Of a DNA stretch of 37,432 bases, positions 1 through 8,022 are shown one piece after another. The translations under genes and the position numbers were made by a program. The stretch covers positions 1 to 37,432 of IMG/VR virus record IMGVR_UViG_3300042691_015481. The stretch is one strand, 5' to 3'. The notes below the pieces were generated by a model that did no database searches, had not been told where the DNA came from, and worked only from the letters and a program-made list of their open reading frames with translations. Position 1 is the stretch's first letter. Every line of letters begins with the position of its first letter. Origin of the DNA: a virus.

Positions 1-131
1 ACATTAACGCTAAACGCGAGCGCATTAAGGCGGGCAGCGGCGAAAAGATGCGTAAGCCTGGGGCGGAAGGTGCGCCCACGGCCAAGGCGTTCAAGCAGTC
101 AGCCAAGACGGCCAAGCCAAAAGGGAAGTAA
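1..131 (+). CDS. Small basic phage protein, 3' part (5' part at 37411-37432)
   Basis: Bases 1-131 are the C-terminal part of a small Lys/Ala/Gly-rich protein whose ATG and first seven codons lie at 37411-37432. Joining the window ends gives an unbroken 50-residue reading frame that begins MSKAGLYDINAKRERIKAG and ends in TAA at 129-131. Short proteins of this kind (start MSKAGLY, then KRxRIxAGSGEKMRKPG and PTAKAF) recur between the large terminase and portal genes of environmental podoviruses. No function is known to me. The next gene starts one base after the stop. The in-frame join shows the sequence is circular or permuted. Confidence 0.85.
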   Translation, partial: INAKRERIKAGSGEKMRKPGAEGAPTAKAFKQSAKTAKPKGK

Positions 132-132
132 G

Positions 133-267
133 ATGCCGCTCAAGAAATCGGGCAGCAAAGAAGCGTTCCGTGAGAACGTCAAGGCGGAAGTAAAGGCCGG
201 CAAGCCGCCCAAACAGGCGGTTGCCATTGCCTACGCAGTTAAACGCGACGCAGCAAAAAAGAAGTGA
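133..267 (+). CDS. Small DUF6496-like protein
   Basis: This 44-aa basic protein starts at ATG 133, one base after the previous stop. The frame is open further upstream, but an earlier start would run into the preceding gene. It begins MPLKKSGSKEAFRENV and has the pattern GKPPKQAVAIAYAVKRD, which resembles the DUF6496 family of tiny phage proteins found near portal genes. Function is unknown; the high Lys content and size would allow a DNA- or capsid-binding role, but nothing in the sequence proves it. The stop lies one base before the portal ATG, so the pair is probably translated together. Confidence 0.7.
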   Translation: MPLKKSGSKEAFRENVKAEVKAGKPPKQAVAIAYAVKRDAAKKK

Positions 268-268
268 T

Positions 269-2449
269 ATGGCCGACTACAACGCCGTAGAAGCGGTAGC
301 TAATGGGGGCTCTAGGTCCGATAAGGACAGCGCCAATGTATTAGCGACGGCCCGTCATCGCATGACGTTGGCGGTAGCGGCGTACTCCGAGTCACGCGAA
401 GATGAGCTAGACGACCTGCGTTTTGCCGCCGGCTCGCCAGACAATCACTGGCAGTGGCCGGCGGACGTACTGGCGACCCGAGGGTCGGTTCAGGGGCAGA
501 CCATCAATGCGCGCCCTTGTCTGACTATTAACAAGCTGCCGCAGCATGTAAAGCAGGTCACCAACGACCAACGGCAGAACCGGCCCTCGGGGAAGGTCAT
601 TCCCGCCGACGACAAGGCGGACGTAGAAGTCGCGGAGATATTTGACGGCATCGTCCGTCATATTGAGTACATCAGCGACGCCGACGTAGCCTACGACACC
701 GCCTGCGAGAACCAGGTGACGTATGGCGAAGGCTACATCCGCCTGCTGACCGAGTATTGCGACGACGATACGTTTGACCAAGACATTAAAATTGGGCGCA
801 TTCGTAATTCGTTTTCGGTGTACATGGACCCGACCATCCAAGACCCCTGCGGGGCGGATGCGGAGTGGTGTTTCATCACCGAAGACCTGCTGCGCGACGA
901 ATATGAGCGTCAATTTCCTGACGCGCAACCGTTGTCAAGCCTAGAACAGCAAGGTGTTGGCGACCAGTCGCTGTCGCAGTGGATTAATGAGGACGTGGTG
1001 CGTATTGCGGAGTATTTTTACGCCGAATACGAAAAAGCGACCCTGCATCTGTACCCAAACAACATCACGGTGTTCGCTGATTCGCCCGACGCGAAGCAAA
1101 TGAAGATGATGGGCATCAAACCCATCAAAACGCGCCTTGTGGACCGCCGCAAAATCAAGTGGTGCCGCATCAATGGGTACGAAATCCTTGAGGAACGCGA
1201 CTGGGCGGGCAAATGGATACCTGTCATCCGCGTAATTGGCAACGAATTTGAGGTCGATGGGCGCGTTTTCGTGTCCGGTATTGTCCGAAACGCCAAAGAT
1301 GCCCAGCGCATGTACAACTACTGGGTCAGTCAAGAGGCCGAAATGCTCGCGTTGGCGCCAAAAGCGCCATTTATTGGCTACGGCGGGCAGTTTGAGGGCT
1401 ATGAGAGCCAGTGGAAGACCGCCAACACGACCAACTGGCCGTATTTGGAGGTTAACCCCGACGTAACCGACGGTCAGGGCTCTGTTCTGCCGTTGCCAGC
1501 GCGTGCGCAGCCCCCGATGGCGTCCAGCGGCCTGCTACAGGCCAAAGCTGGGGCCTCCGACGACATCAAATCGACCACTGGGCAGTACGACTCAAGCCTC
1601 GGCGCGACCAGCAACGAACGGTCTGGTAAAGCCATTTTGGCCCGCGAAAAGCAGGGCGATACGGGCACTTACCACTACGTTGACAATCTGGCGCGGGCTA
1701 TCCGCTATTGCACCCGGCAGATAGTAGACCTGATACCAAAAATCTACGATACGCAGCGAATTGCGCGGATTATTGGCGTAGATGGTGAAGCTAATTCGGC
1801 AAAAATCGACCCGATGCAACAGGAGCCTGTCCGCAAAATTGTGGACCAAATGGGCACTGTTATTGAAAAAGTTTACAACCCTGGGGTTGGCAAGTACGAC
1901 GTCTGCGTGACGACTGGTCCGAGCTACATGACCAAGCGTCAGGAAGCAATGGATGCCATGTCGCAGATTCTGCAAGGCAACCCGCAGCTGTGGGCGGTGG
2001 CCGGCGACCTGTTCATTAAAAACATGGACTGGCCGGGCGCGCAGGAAATGGCGAAACGGTTTGAAAAGACCATCGACCCGAAACTGTTGGCTGACGACGA
2101 CAAGTCACCGGCGCTACAGCAAGCCGAGCAACAGATGCAGGCGATGGGGCAGGAAATGGAGCAGATGCACGCCATGCTGCAAGGCGTTGCGCAGTCGATG
2201 GAAGCGCAAGACCTTAACATCAAGCGCTATGAAGCCGAAACCAAGCGAATTAGCGCCACGATGGCGGGCATGACGCCGGACCAGATTCAAGACGTCGTGT
2301 TGGGCACCATCCACGGCATGATGGAGTCCGGCGACCTGATGCCGCAAAACTCTGGGATGCCTGAGATGCCAGCGCAAGAAATGCCGATGGATGGCGAAAT
2401 GCCACCGGAAATGCCACCCGAAATGATGCAACAGGAACCCATGCAATGA
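269..2449 (+). CDS. Portal protein, P22 gp1-like
   Basis: The 726-aa product is almost the length of the P22 portal (725 aa). In that family twelve copies form the ring at one capsid vertex through which DNA is packaged and ejected. Supporting features are the acidic N-terminal region, a motif RPCLTINKLPQHVKQVTNDQRQ typical of these portals near residues 80-105, the segment TNERSGKA-like (ATSNERSGKAILAR) in the middle, and a Gln/Met-rich predicted coiled-coil C-terminus (from about residue 620) ending in repeated EMPPEMP motifs. I chose ATG 269 because it begins MADYNAVEAV directly after the upstream stop; an earlier in-frame ATG at 221 lies inside the previous gene. Its stop overlaps the next ATG (ATGA). 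Confidence 0.93.
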   Translation: MADYNAVEAVANGGSRSDKDSANVLATARHRMTLAVAAYSESREDELDDLRFAAGSPDNHWQWPADVLATRGSVQGQTINARPCLTINKLPQHVKQVTNDQRQNRPSGKVIPADDKADVEVAEIFDGIVRHIEYISDADVAYDTACENQVTYGEGYIRLLTEYCDDDTFDQDIKIGRIRNSFSVYMDPTIQDPCGADAEWCFITEDLLRDEYERQFPDAQPLSSLEQQGVGDQSLSQWINEDVVRIAEYFYAEYEKATLHLYPNNITVFADSPDAKQMKMMGIKPIKTRLVDRRKIKWCRINGYEILEERDWAGKWIPVIRVIGNEFEVDGRVFVSGIVRNAKDAQRMYNYWVSQEAEMLALAPKAPFIGYGGQFEGYESQWKTANTTNWPYLEVNPDVTDGQGSVLPLPARAQPPMASSGLLQAKAGASDDIKSTTGQYDSSLGATSNERSGKAILAREKQGDTGTYHYVDNLARAIRYCTRQIVDLIPKIYDTQRIARIIGVDGEANSAKIDPMQQEPVRKIVDQMGTVIEKVYNPGVGKYDVCVTTGPSYMTKRQEAMDAMSQILQGNPQLWAVAGDLFIKNMDWPGAQEMAKRFEKTIDPKLLADDDKSPALQQAEQQMQAMGQEMEQMHAMLQGVAQSMEAQDLNIKRYEAETKRISATMAGMTPDQIQDVVLGTIHGMMESGDLMPQNSGMPEMPAQEMPMDGEMPPEMPPEMMQQEPMQ

Positions 2450-2808
2450 AGGCCGCTGAATTTGTAGGTCTGTTTTTTTTGGCGCGGGACGTGACGCACA
2501 GCGTCCATCTGAACACCCGCAGTTATGCCAAACACAAAGCATTGCAAAAATTCTACGAAGGCATTGTAGACTTGGCGGATGGGTTCGCCGAAGCCTATCA
2601 GGGGCGGCACGGTTTGATTGGGCCTATCTCGCTGCAATCGGCAAAGAAAACTAGCAACGTGGTGGAGTTCTTGCAAAACCAGTTGGATGAAATTGAAGCC
2701 GAACGGTATAACGTCTGTACTAAATCAGACACAGCGCTTCAGAATCTGATTGACGGTATCGTGGAGCTATACCTGTCCACGCTGTACAAACTTAAATTCC
2801 TTTCGTGA
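2446..2808 (+). CDS. DUF5856-like helical protein
   Basis: This 120-aa protein overlaps the portal stop by four bases (ATGA), so it is probably translationally coupled to it. It looks all-helical and resembles DUF5856 proteins from environmental phages: N-terminal FVGLFFLARDVTHSVHLNTRS, then FYEGIVDLADGFAEAYQGR with conserved His, Glu and Tyr. That pattern recalls ferritin/Dps-like four-helix bundles, but metal binding has not been shown here. A position beside the portal suggests a head-assembly or host-takeover role, which is inference. Family assignment is by memory of the sequence pattern. Confidence 0.75.
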   Translation: MKAAEFVGLFFLARDVTHSVHLNTRSYAKHKALQKFYEGIVDLADGFAEAYQGRHGLIGPISLQSAKKTSNVVEFLQNQLDEIEAERYNVCTKSDTALQNLIDGIVELYLSTLYKLKFLS

Positions 2809-2815
2809 GGTTTAT

Positions 2816-3082
2816 ATGGCTTTAGCTTCTTACATTACCGCCACGGCCAATCTAAAGCCTAGCTTCGGTAAACTTAAAGGCATTTTCGTTAGCTCAGCGT
2901 CGGCCACTCCGACCATTACGATTTACGATTCTGCCGCCGCAACAACGACCAAAACGCTAATCGGGGTGTTTACCCCGGTTTCGGCAACCAATTATTTTTT
3001 TCCGGCAGATGGCCTTCAGTTTAATAACGGGTTGTATATCGTTATTAGCGGAACTGTCGCCGCAACTGTTTCATTTGAATAG
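2816..3082 (+). CDS. Small beta-rich virion-type protein
   Basis: This 88-aa protein starts at ATG 2816, seven bases after the previous stop, with GAGG (2807-2810) as a close Shine-Dalgarno. An upstream in-frame ATG at 2750 lies inside the previous gene and was rejected. The sequence alternates Thr, Ser, Ala and hydrophobic residues (TPTITIYDSAAATTTK, LYIVISGTVAATVSF), which indicates a small beta-sandwich. Similar proteins occur near portal and coat genes of aquatic phages. A capsid decoration or head-fibre role is plausible but unproved. Confidence 0.7.
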   Translation: MALASYITATANLKPSFGKLKGIFVSSASATPTITIYDSAAATTTKTLIGVFTPVSATNYFFPADGLQFNNGLYIVISGTVAATVSFE

Positions 3083-3092
3083 TGATTGCTAG

Positions 3093-3144
3093 TTTTACCC
3101 ATATAGGGTAAAAACGCACAAACCGTACCGGTAAGGTTTACCGG
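3093..3144 (+). promoter_or_regulatory. Two tandem hairpins before the scaffold gene
   Basis: The 82-base gap between 3082 and 3165 holds two perfect hairpins. The first pairs TTTTACCC (3093-3100) with GGGTAAAA (3106-3113) around a five-base loop. The second pairs CCGGTAA (3128-3134) with TTACCGG (3138-3144) around GGT. The second is followed by GGGCTTTT and then the AAGGAG ribosome binding site. They could act as an mRNA processing or stability element, or as a weak attenuator setting scaffold and coat levels relative to portal. Confidence 0.45.
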
Positions 3145-3164
3145 GGGCTTTTAAGGAGCCAAAG

Positions 3165-3926
3165 ATGAGTGGTGAAGAACTGTTAGCGGAAGTACCCGCG
3201 CCGGAACAGGTAGCGACGGCAGCTCCTGAGCCCGATGTTTCAGCGCCGGAAGTTGGAGAGCAGGCAGAGCCCAAGACCTTCACACAAGAAGAGCTTGACG
3301 CGATTGTCAGCAAACGGCTTGCAAGAGAGCAGCGTAAGTGGGAAAGGACTCAGCAGCAGAAAGCGCCGGCACAACCGGTCGAACTGCCGCCAGCAGACCA
3401 GTTTGAAAGCGTAGAGGCGTATGCCGATGCGCTGGCTTTGCGTAAAGCGGAGCAACTGATTCAGCAGCGAACGGTTCAGCAGCAGCAGACTGAGGTTCTT
3501 GAGGCTTATCACGACCGCGAAGAAGAAGCGCGGGGTAAGTACAATGACTTTGAACAAGTCGCGTATAACCCGAATCTTCCGATTACGAACGTGATGGCTG
3601 AGACGATTCACGCTTCTGATATTGGCCCCGATTTGGCTTATTACCTTGGGTCCAATCCGAAAGAAGCTGACCGTATTTCCCGGTTATCGCCGTATTTGCA
3701 AGCGAAAGAAATTGGCCGTCTGGAAGCCAAATTGGTTTCTGAGCCGGTAACAAAACGGGTAACTAACGCGCCAGAGCCTATTCAACCCGGTAAACCGCGA
3801 AGTGCTTCGGCACCGAGCTTTGATACCACTGACCCTCGGTCTATCAAAAGTATGACCGCATCGCAGTGGATTGAGGCCGAGCGGCAACGCCAGATGAAGA
3901 AGCTAGAAGCGCAAAGACTTCGCTAA
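3165..3926 (+). CDS. Capsid scaffolding protein
   Basis: This 253-aa protein lies directly before the coat gene, the usual position of scaffolding proteins, which guide procapsid assembly and leave before DNA fills the head. The composition fits. The N-terminus is acidic and Pro/Ala-rich; residues from about 40 onward are charged and Gln-rich (EELDAIVSKRLAREQRKWERTQQQ), a pattern common to phage scaffolds; and the C-terminal part (SASQWIEAERQRQMKK-like) is short and basic and could form the coat-binding helix. P22 gp8 is 303 aa, so this one is somewhat shorter. A good ribosome binding site (AAGGAG, 3154-3159) lies six bases before the ATG. Confidence 0.85.
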   Translation: MSGEELLAEVPAPEQVATAAPEPDVSAPEVGEQAEPKTFTQEELDAIVSKRLAREQRKWERTQQQKAPAQPVELPPADQFESVEAYADALALRKAEQLIQQRTVQQQQTEVLEAYHDREEEARGKYNDFEQVAYNPNLPITNVMAETIHASDIGPDLAYYLGSNPKEADRISRLSPYLQAKEIGRLEAKLVSEPVTKRVTNAPEPIQPGKPRSASAPSFDTTDPRSIKSMTASQWIEAERQRQMKKLEAQRLR

Positions 3927-3938
3927 CTAGGAGATATC

Positions 3939-5153
3939 ATGTCTAACTCAATCCTTACGATTGATATGATCACTCGGAAAGCTCTCGAAATCCTTGAGAA
4001 CAATCTGGTGATTTCCCGCAACGTGAACCGTCAATACGACGATTCCTTTGCCGTCGAGGGCGCCAAAATTGGCTCGACCCTCCGCATCCGTCTGCCTGAC
4101 CGCGCGCTCGTCACCGATGGCGCTGCCCTCCAGGTGCAGAACGACAACGAACAGTTCACCACCCTGACTGTTGCTTCGCAGAAGCACATCGGCGTGAACT
4201 TTACTTCTGCCGAACTCACCATGCAGTTGGATGACTTTGCGGAACGTGTGCTGAAACCCCGCGTTAGTCAGCTGGCTGCTTCGGTTGATGCCGATGTCGC
4301 GAATGCGTACAAGAGCATCTTCCAGACGGTTGGCACCCCAGGCACCACCCCGGCTACTTCGCTTGTTCTGTTGCAGGCGCAGCAGAAACTGAACGAATCC
4401 GCAGCTGGTATGGCTCCGCGCTACGCCACCGTCAACCCGGCTGCGAACGCTGGTTTGGTTGAAGGCATGAAAGGCCTCTTTAACCCGGTTGACACCGTCA
4501 GCCGTCAGTTTAAGAACGGCATGATGGGTCAGGGCGTTCTTGGCTTTGACGAAATCAACATGTCGCAGTCCATCGTCCAGCACACCACCGGCAGCCGCTC
4601 GACTTCCGACACCATTCTGGTGAACGGTGCGGTTAGCACGCAGGGCGCGTCTACCATCAACATCGATGGCGGCACGGGTTCGGCAACCATCAATGCTGGC
4701 GACGTGTTCACGATTGCCGGCGTTTACGCCGTCAACCCGCAGACCCGTCAGTCCACCGGCTCGCTTCAGCAGTTTGTCTGCACCGCGACCGCCACCGCGT
4801 CTAGCGGCGCGTGGACCAGCGTGGCAATTTCGCCGGCTATTTACACCAGCACGAACGCTCTGGCTACCGTGGACTCGTTCCCGGCTGACAACGCCGCCGT
4901 GACTTTTGTTGGCACTGCTTCGACCCAGTACCCGCAGAACCTGGTCTATCATAAGGATGCCATCACGTTGGCGACCGCCGACCTTCTGCTTCCGCAGGGC
5001 GTCGATATGGCTTCGCGCCAGGTCCACAACGGCATCAGCTTGCGCGTTGTTCGTCAGTACGACATCAACAACGACCGTATGCCCTGCCGTATTGACGTGC
5101 TGTATGGTTACTCCACTATCCGGCCACCGATGGCTTGCCGGTTGTGGGGCTAA
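3939..5153 (+). CDS. Major capsid (coat) protein, P22 gp5-like
   Basis: The 404-aa product matches the P22 coat family pattern: N-terminal ITRKALEILENNLVISRNVNRQYDDSFA, then GAKIGSTLRIRLPDR, VGVNFTSAELT-like (IGVNFTSAELTMQLDDF) and FAERVLKPRVSQLAA. These are the segments that form the HK97-type fold's E-loop and spine in this family. P22 gp5 is 430 aa. The central part (about 190-320) is Thr/Ser/Gly-rich and probably contains the inserted surface domain. The C-terminus returns to conserved text, with LRVVRQYDINNDRMPCRIDVLYG. It starts at ATG 3939 with AGGAGA upstream and follows the scaffold by 12 bases. Confidence 0.95.
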   Translation: MSNSILTIDMITRKALEILENNLVISRNVNRQYDDSFAVEGAKIGSTLRIRLPDRALVTDGAALQVQNDNEQFTTLTVASQKHIGVNFTSAELTMQLDDFAERVLKPRVSQLAASVDADVANAYKSIFQTVGTPGTTPATSLVLLQAQQKLNESAAGMAPRYATVNPAANAGLVEGMKGLFNPVDTVSRQFKNGMMGQGVLGFDEINMSQSIVQHTTGSRSTSDTILVNGAVSTQGASTINIDGGTGSATINAGDVFTIAGVYAVNPQTRQSTGSLQQFVCTATATASSGAWTSVAISPAIYTSTNALATVDSFPADNAAVTFVGTASTQYPQNLVYHKDAITLATADLLLPQGVDMASRQVHNGISLRVVRQYDINNDRMPCRIDVLYGYSTIRPPMACRLWG

Positions 5154-5182
5154 TTAGTAATTCTTTTTGAGGAATAAGTATC

Positions 5183-5605
5183 ATGGCACTACCTAATGGC
5201 GCTGGCGGTTACCAGATTGGTGACGGCAACCTTAATGAAGTTCAACTTCGCACTCAGGCTACGCCGGCAACGGCGACGGTTACCGCGACTCTGACGACTG
5301 CTCAGATTCTCAACGGTATCCTGCTGGGTACCCCAACCACCACGGCGGCGGCATACACGCTGCCTTTGGCTACTGATTTGGACGCTGCCGTCCCCAGTGC
5401 CAAAGTCAACAGCTGTTTTGATTTCACCGTGGTCAACACCAACGGTTCCGGTTCGGGCGTGATTACCATTACGACCAATACCGGTTGGACCATCGGTTCC
5501 TCGGGCTCACTCGGCCTGATGACCGTAACCACCGCTGGCACCGCCCAGAGCTACCGCGCCGTGAAAACGGGCGACGGCTCTTGGACGCTGTACCGAATCG
5601 CCTAA
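5183..5605 (+). CDS. Putative capsid decoration or head-fibre protein
   Basis: This 140-aa Thr/Gly/Ala-rich protein lies straight after the coat gene. It looks all-beta and contains segments typical of small virion surface proteins (FDFTVVNTNGSGSGVITIT, GWTIGSSGSLGL, YRAVKTGDGSWTLYRIA). The SWTLYRI ending is common in phage head-fibre and decoration proteins. A high-copy capsid surface role fits its place before a strong terminator, so that coat and this gene are the last cistrons of the transcript segment. No enzymatic motif is visible. The start has GAGGAA 10 bases upstream. Confidence 0.75.
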   Translation: MALPNGAGGYQIGDGNLNEVQLRTQATPATATVTATLTTAQILNGILLGTPTTTAAAYTLPLATDLDAAVPSAKVNSCFDFTVVNTNGSGSGVITITTNTGWTIGSSGSLGLMTVTTAGTAQSYRAVKTGDGSWTLYRIA

Positions 5606-5617
5606 AAAGCGAATAGG

Positions 5618-5647
5618 AACGGGGCGGGCAACCGCCCCGTTTTCTTT
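5618..5647 (+). terminator. Rho-independent terminator after the coat cluster
   Basis: A perfect 10-bp stem, AACGGGGCGG (5618-5627) with CCGCCCCGTT (5632-5641), closes a GCAA tetraloop and is followed by TTTTCTTT. It lies 12 bases after the decoration gene stop. It should end or strongly reduce transcription between the head and tail genes, keeping coat mRNA high. The next ATG begins at 5648, immediately after the T-run. Confidence 0.9.
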
Positions 5648-5812
5648 ATGCACATCTACCTTAGACACCCCAAACACGGCACCAAAGTCGCTATCGCGGA
5701 TGCGGAAGCAGATGCGGATGAACGTAACGGATGGGTGCGATATACTCCCGGTGAACCGGAAGCTCCGGTCAATGAATTAGAGGCTAAACGCCGCCGCCGA
5801 CCTGCCGCATAG
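5648..5812 (+). CDS. Small phage protein, unknown function
   Basis: This 54-aa frame starts MHIYLRHPKHGTKVAIAD and ends with a basic tail AKRRRRPAA. The pattern (HPKHGTKVAI, then A-x-A-DERNGWVRYTP) recurs in small proteins beside head genes of environmental phages, which supports it as real. The ATG follows the terminator T-run directly, and no Shine-Dalgarno lies in the seven bases before it; the only purine-rich run is inside the terminator hairpin. Translation may therefore depend on read-through or on a structured leader. Function unknown. Confidence 0.7.
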   Translation: MHIYLRHPKHGTKVAIADAEADADERNGWVRYTPGEPEAPVNELEAKRRRRPAA

Positions 5813-5823
5813 GAGTTTCCGCC

Positions 5824-7740
5824 GTGCAGAGATATGTCAACTTTATAGCGTCCACGACTTCCACCAGTTCGACGCTAATGGTTCTTTCTAACGCCACCTG
5901 CACGGTCTATGTCGCCGGCACTTCTACAGCAGCCACGCTGTATAGCGACAATGGCATCACGCCGTTGGCTAACCCATTCCTATCGTCTTCGACCGGCCAG
6001 GTAGCGTTCTACGCGGCTAACGGGACGTATGACCTTGTAGTGTCCAAGATTGGCTATCTTACTGTCACCATCAGCGCCATTGAACTTGATGACCTTATGG
6101 CCCCATCGGGCAGCAACAGCGTAGGCTACCTCCCCGCTGGCATAAATGCAGTTTCTACTACCGTCCAAACCAAGCTGCGCGAAAGAGTGAGCGTTAAAGA
6201 CTTTGGCGCGGTAGGGAATGGGGTAGCGGATGACACGGCGGCGATTCAAGCGGCCATAGACGCCAACCAGTCGGCGCAAGTGTTTTTCCCTTCTGGAACA
6301 TACCTGTGCAGCAGTGCAATTCTCTTGACGGATACCGCTGGTCACAATTTTCAAGGTCAGCTGATTGGTGACCGCGCCACCATCACGTTTACGCATTCAA
6401 CCTTAAGCACTGCCGCTGACAAAGACATGGCGCATGGGTTTCAAGCGTTTCCGCTCACTAATGGCGTCGGCGGCGACATCACTGGCATGAGAGGCGTGTT
6501 GATCCAAGGCTTTACAATCAACTGCCCAACAAATGGTTGCGGGATTTATTTGGCAAATTGCCAGCGAACGTCGATTATCCAATGCATATTTGTTGGTGGC
6601 CGGTACAACGTCGTCGAAGAATGCTGCATCAACACGGTTCACGACCGCTGTTACTTTTCCCAGTTCATCAACGCGGGCTTAGGGCTGTTAATGACCAACG
6701 ACACCGCCCGCGTTTGGTATGGGTCTGCGACTCCTACGTCCACTTACTGGAACGATTCTCCCCAGATTAGCAATAACGGGTTTGCGACTGACGTTGCCAA
6801 CGGAATTTTGGCGATGATTCTTGACTACGGGTCACAATCAGAAAGCATCCGAAACGTGACCAACTGTTATTTATACAGCGGCACAAACGCGCAAACCCAG
6901 TACGGGATCTTAGGCAGAAACTGCAACTACAACATTCAATCAAGTTGGTTTGAGAACATCAATTATCCCGTAAGATTTTTGATGACCAACGCTAATGAAG
7001 GGGGCAGCGGAACGACGATCACAGGCGTCACCGCCGCGCAGCCTAACGGCACTTATACCGTCGGCGCGTTTCCAGATGGATTTAGTTACACCGCCAGAAT
7101 CAACAACAATCACAGCAACCGAGCAGTCACCGATTACGACGTAAGCGGTGTTGATGGGCCGTGTTTCATTGGTCAGAACATTTCCTACCTGTCATCTGGC
7201 ACCTTTCTGAAAAGTTTACAGGCAGGCAGTCAAAGAATTGTTGACGGAGGAAACTCGTTAATTAGTTCTTCTGGAACTTACAAAAATCTCACCTACAACC
7301 AATATGTGCATTGGTATCTTGGCGACACGACTGGAACGGCCAATGCTGCCGCAGGCGATATAGGGCAGTACATTGAGTCAAGCATTCTGGCAGGCAGCGC
7401 GGTTGCGTTAACAACGGCAACCACGGCCTCGATCACAAGCATCAGTTTGACTGCTGGCGATTGGGAAGTGTGGGGCACCGGGGCGTTTGCTTTTACTGGC
7501 GCGACTGCCGGGTATTTGCAATGCGGCATTTCTACGTCAGCTGGTACATTTTTAACGACTCGCTACAACACGCAAGTGACGCCGGTTTCTGCCATTGGCA
7601 CCATCACAAATAGTTACGCAATTCCCCGAAATCGTTTCCAACTGACCGCCACAACGACAATCTATTTGTTGCACTTCGCCACGTTTTCGGCAGGCTCGGT
7701 TGCCGGGTTCGGTGTGCTTTCGGCAAGGCGCATCCGGTGA
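5824..7740 (+). CDS. Tailspike protein with pectate-lyase-type beta-helix
   Basis: This 638-aa protein starts at GTG 5824, eight bases after AGGAG. Residues 1-90 form a small beta-rich head-binding-like domain (YVAGTSTAATLYSDNGITPLANP, ATGQVAFY-like). The linker INAVSTTVQTKLRERVSVKDFGAVGNGVADDTAAIQAAID marks the start of a pectate-lyase-3 type right-handed beta-helix, the fold of polysaccharide-degrading phage tailspikes. The middle carries the repeating coils. The last 120 residues (SITSISLTAGDWEVWG onward) look like a C-terminal trimerisation or receptor domain. It should recognise and perhaps cleave host surface glycans; catalytic residues cannot be assigned by eye. The stop overlaps the next ATG. 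Confidence 0.9.
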   Translation: MQRYVNFIASTTSTSSTLMVLSNATCTVYVAGTSTAATLYSDNGITPLANPFLSSSTGQVAFYAANGTYDLVVSKIGYLTVTISAIELDDLMAPSGSNSVGYLPAGINAVSTTVQTKLRERVSVKDFGAVGNGVADDTAAIQAAIDANQSAQVFFPSGTYLCSSAILLTDTAGHNFQGQLIGDRATITFTHSTLSTAADKDMAHGFQAFPLTNGVGGDITGMRGVLIQGFTINCPTNGCGIYLANCQRTSIIQCIFVGGRYNVVEECCINTVHDRCYFSQFINAGLGLLMTNDTARVWYGSATPTSTYWNDSPQISNNGFATDVANGILAMILDYGSQSESIRNVTNCYLYSGTNAQTQYGILGRNCNYNIQSSWFENINYPVRFLMTNANEGGSGTTITGVTAAQPNGTYTVGAFPDGFSYTARINNNHSNRAVTDYDVSGVDGPCFIGQNISYLSSGTFLKSLQAGSQRIVDGGNSLISSSGTYKNLTYNQYVHWYLGDTTGTANAAAGDIGQYIESSILAGSAVALTTATTASITSISLTAGDWEVWGTGAFAFTGATAGYLQCGISTSAGTFLTTRYNTQVTPVSAIGTITNSYAIPRNRFQLTATTTIYLLHFATFSAGSVAGFGVLSARRIR

Positions 7741-8021
7741 TGCACGAACTGGAACACCTGCTGATTGCTCTTGCGGTGCAGGCCGCCATTGGCTTGCTGA
7801 CCGGCGACTGGTGGGCCGGCGCTGCGCTGGGTGCTGGCGTATTCATTGGCCGCGAACACGCGCAGGCCGAGTACAAGTGGATTGAACACTACGGCCACGG
7901 GCGCCGTGCCAACCTGCCCTGGTGGGGTTGGTTAGACCGCCGCGTGTGGGATGTTCATTCGTGGTTTTGGAATCTATCATTGCCCATAGCGGCTGTGCTT
8001 ATACTGGCCGGAGTAATGTGA
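7740..8021 (+). CDS. Small membrane protein in the tail region
   Basis: This 93-aa protein starts at ATG 7740, which overlaps the tailspike stop (TGATG). It has two probable membrane segments: residues 6-36 (LLIALAVQAAIGLL...GAALGAGVFIG) and 79-93 (SLPIAAVLILAGVM). Between them is a Trp- and Arg-rich stretch (IEHYGHGRRANLPWWGWLDRRVWDVHSWFW). The motif GREHAQAEYKWIE and PWWG recur in phage membrane proteins of unknown role near tail genes. A holin-like or superinfection-exclusion role is possible; the sequence does not decide between them. Confidence 0.75.
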   Translation: MHELEHLLIALAVQAAIGLLTGDWWAGAALGAGVFIGREHAQAEYKWIEHYGHGRRANLPWWGWLDRRVWDVHSWFWNLSLPIAAVLILAGVM

Positions 8022-8022
8022 A

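Noticed and set aside
3948-5027. Minus-strand 359-codon frame under the coat gene
   Set aside because: Shadow of the strongly biased coat gene; composition is Arg/His/Gly-rich without any recognisable domain.
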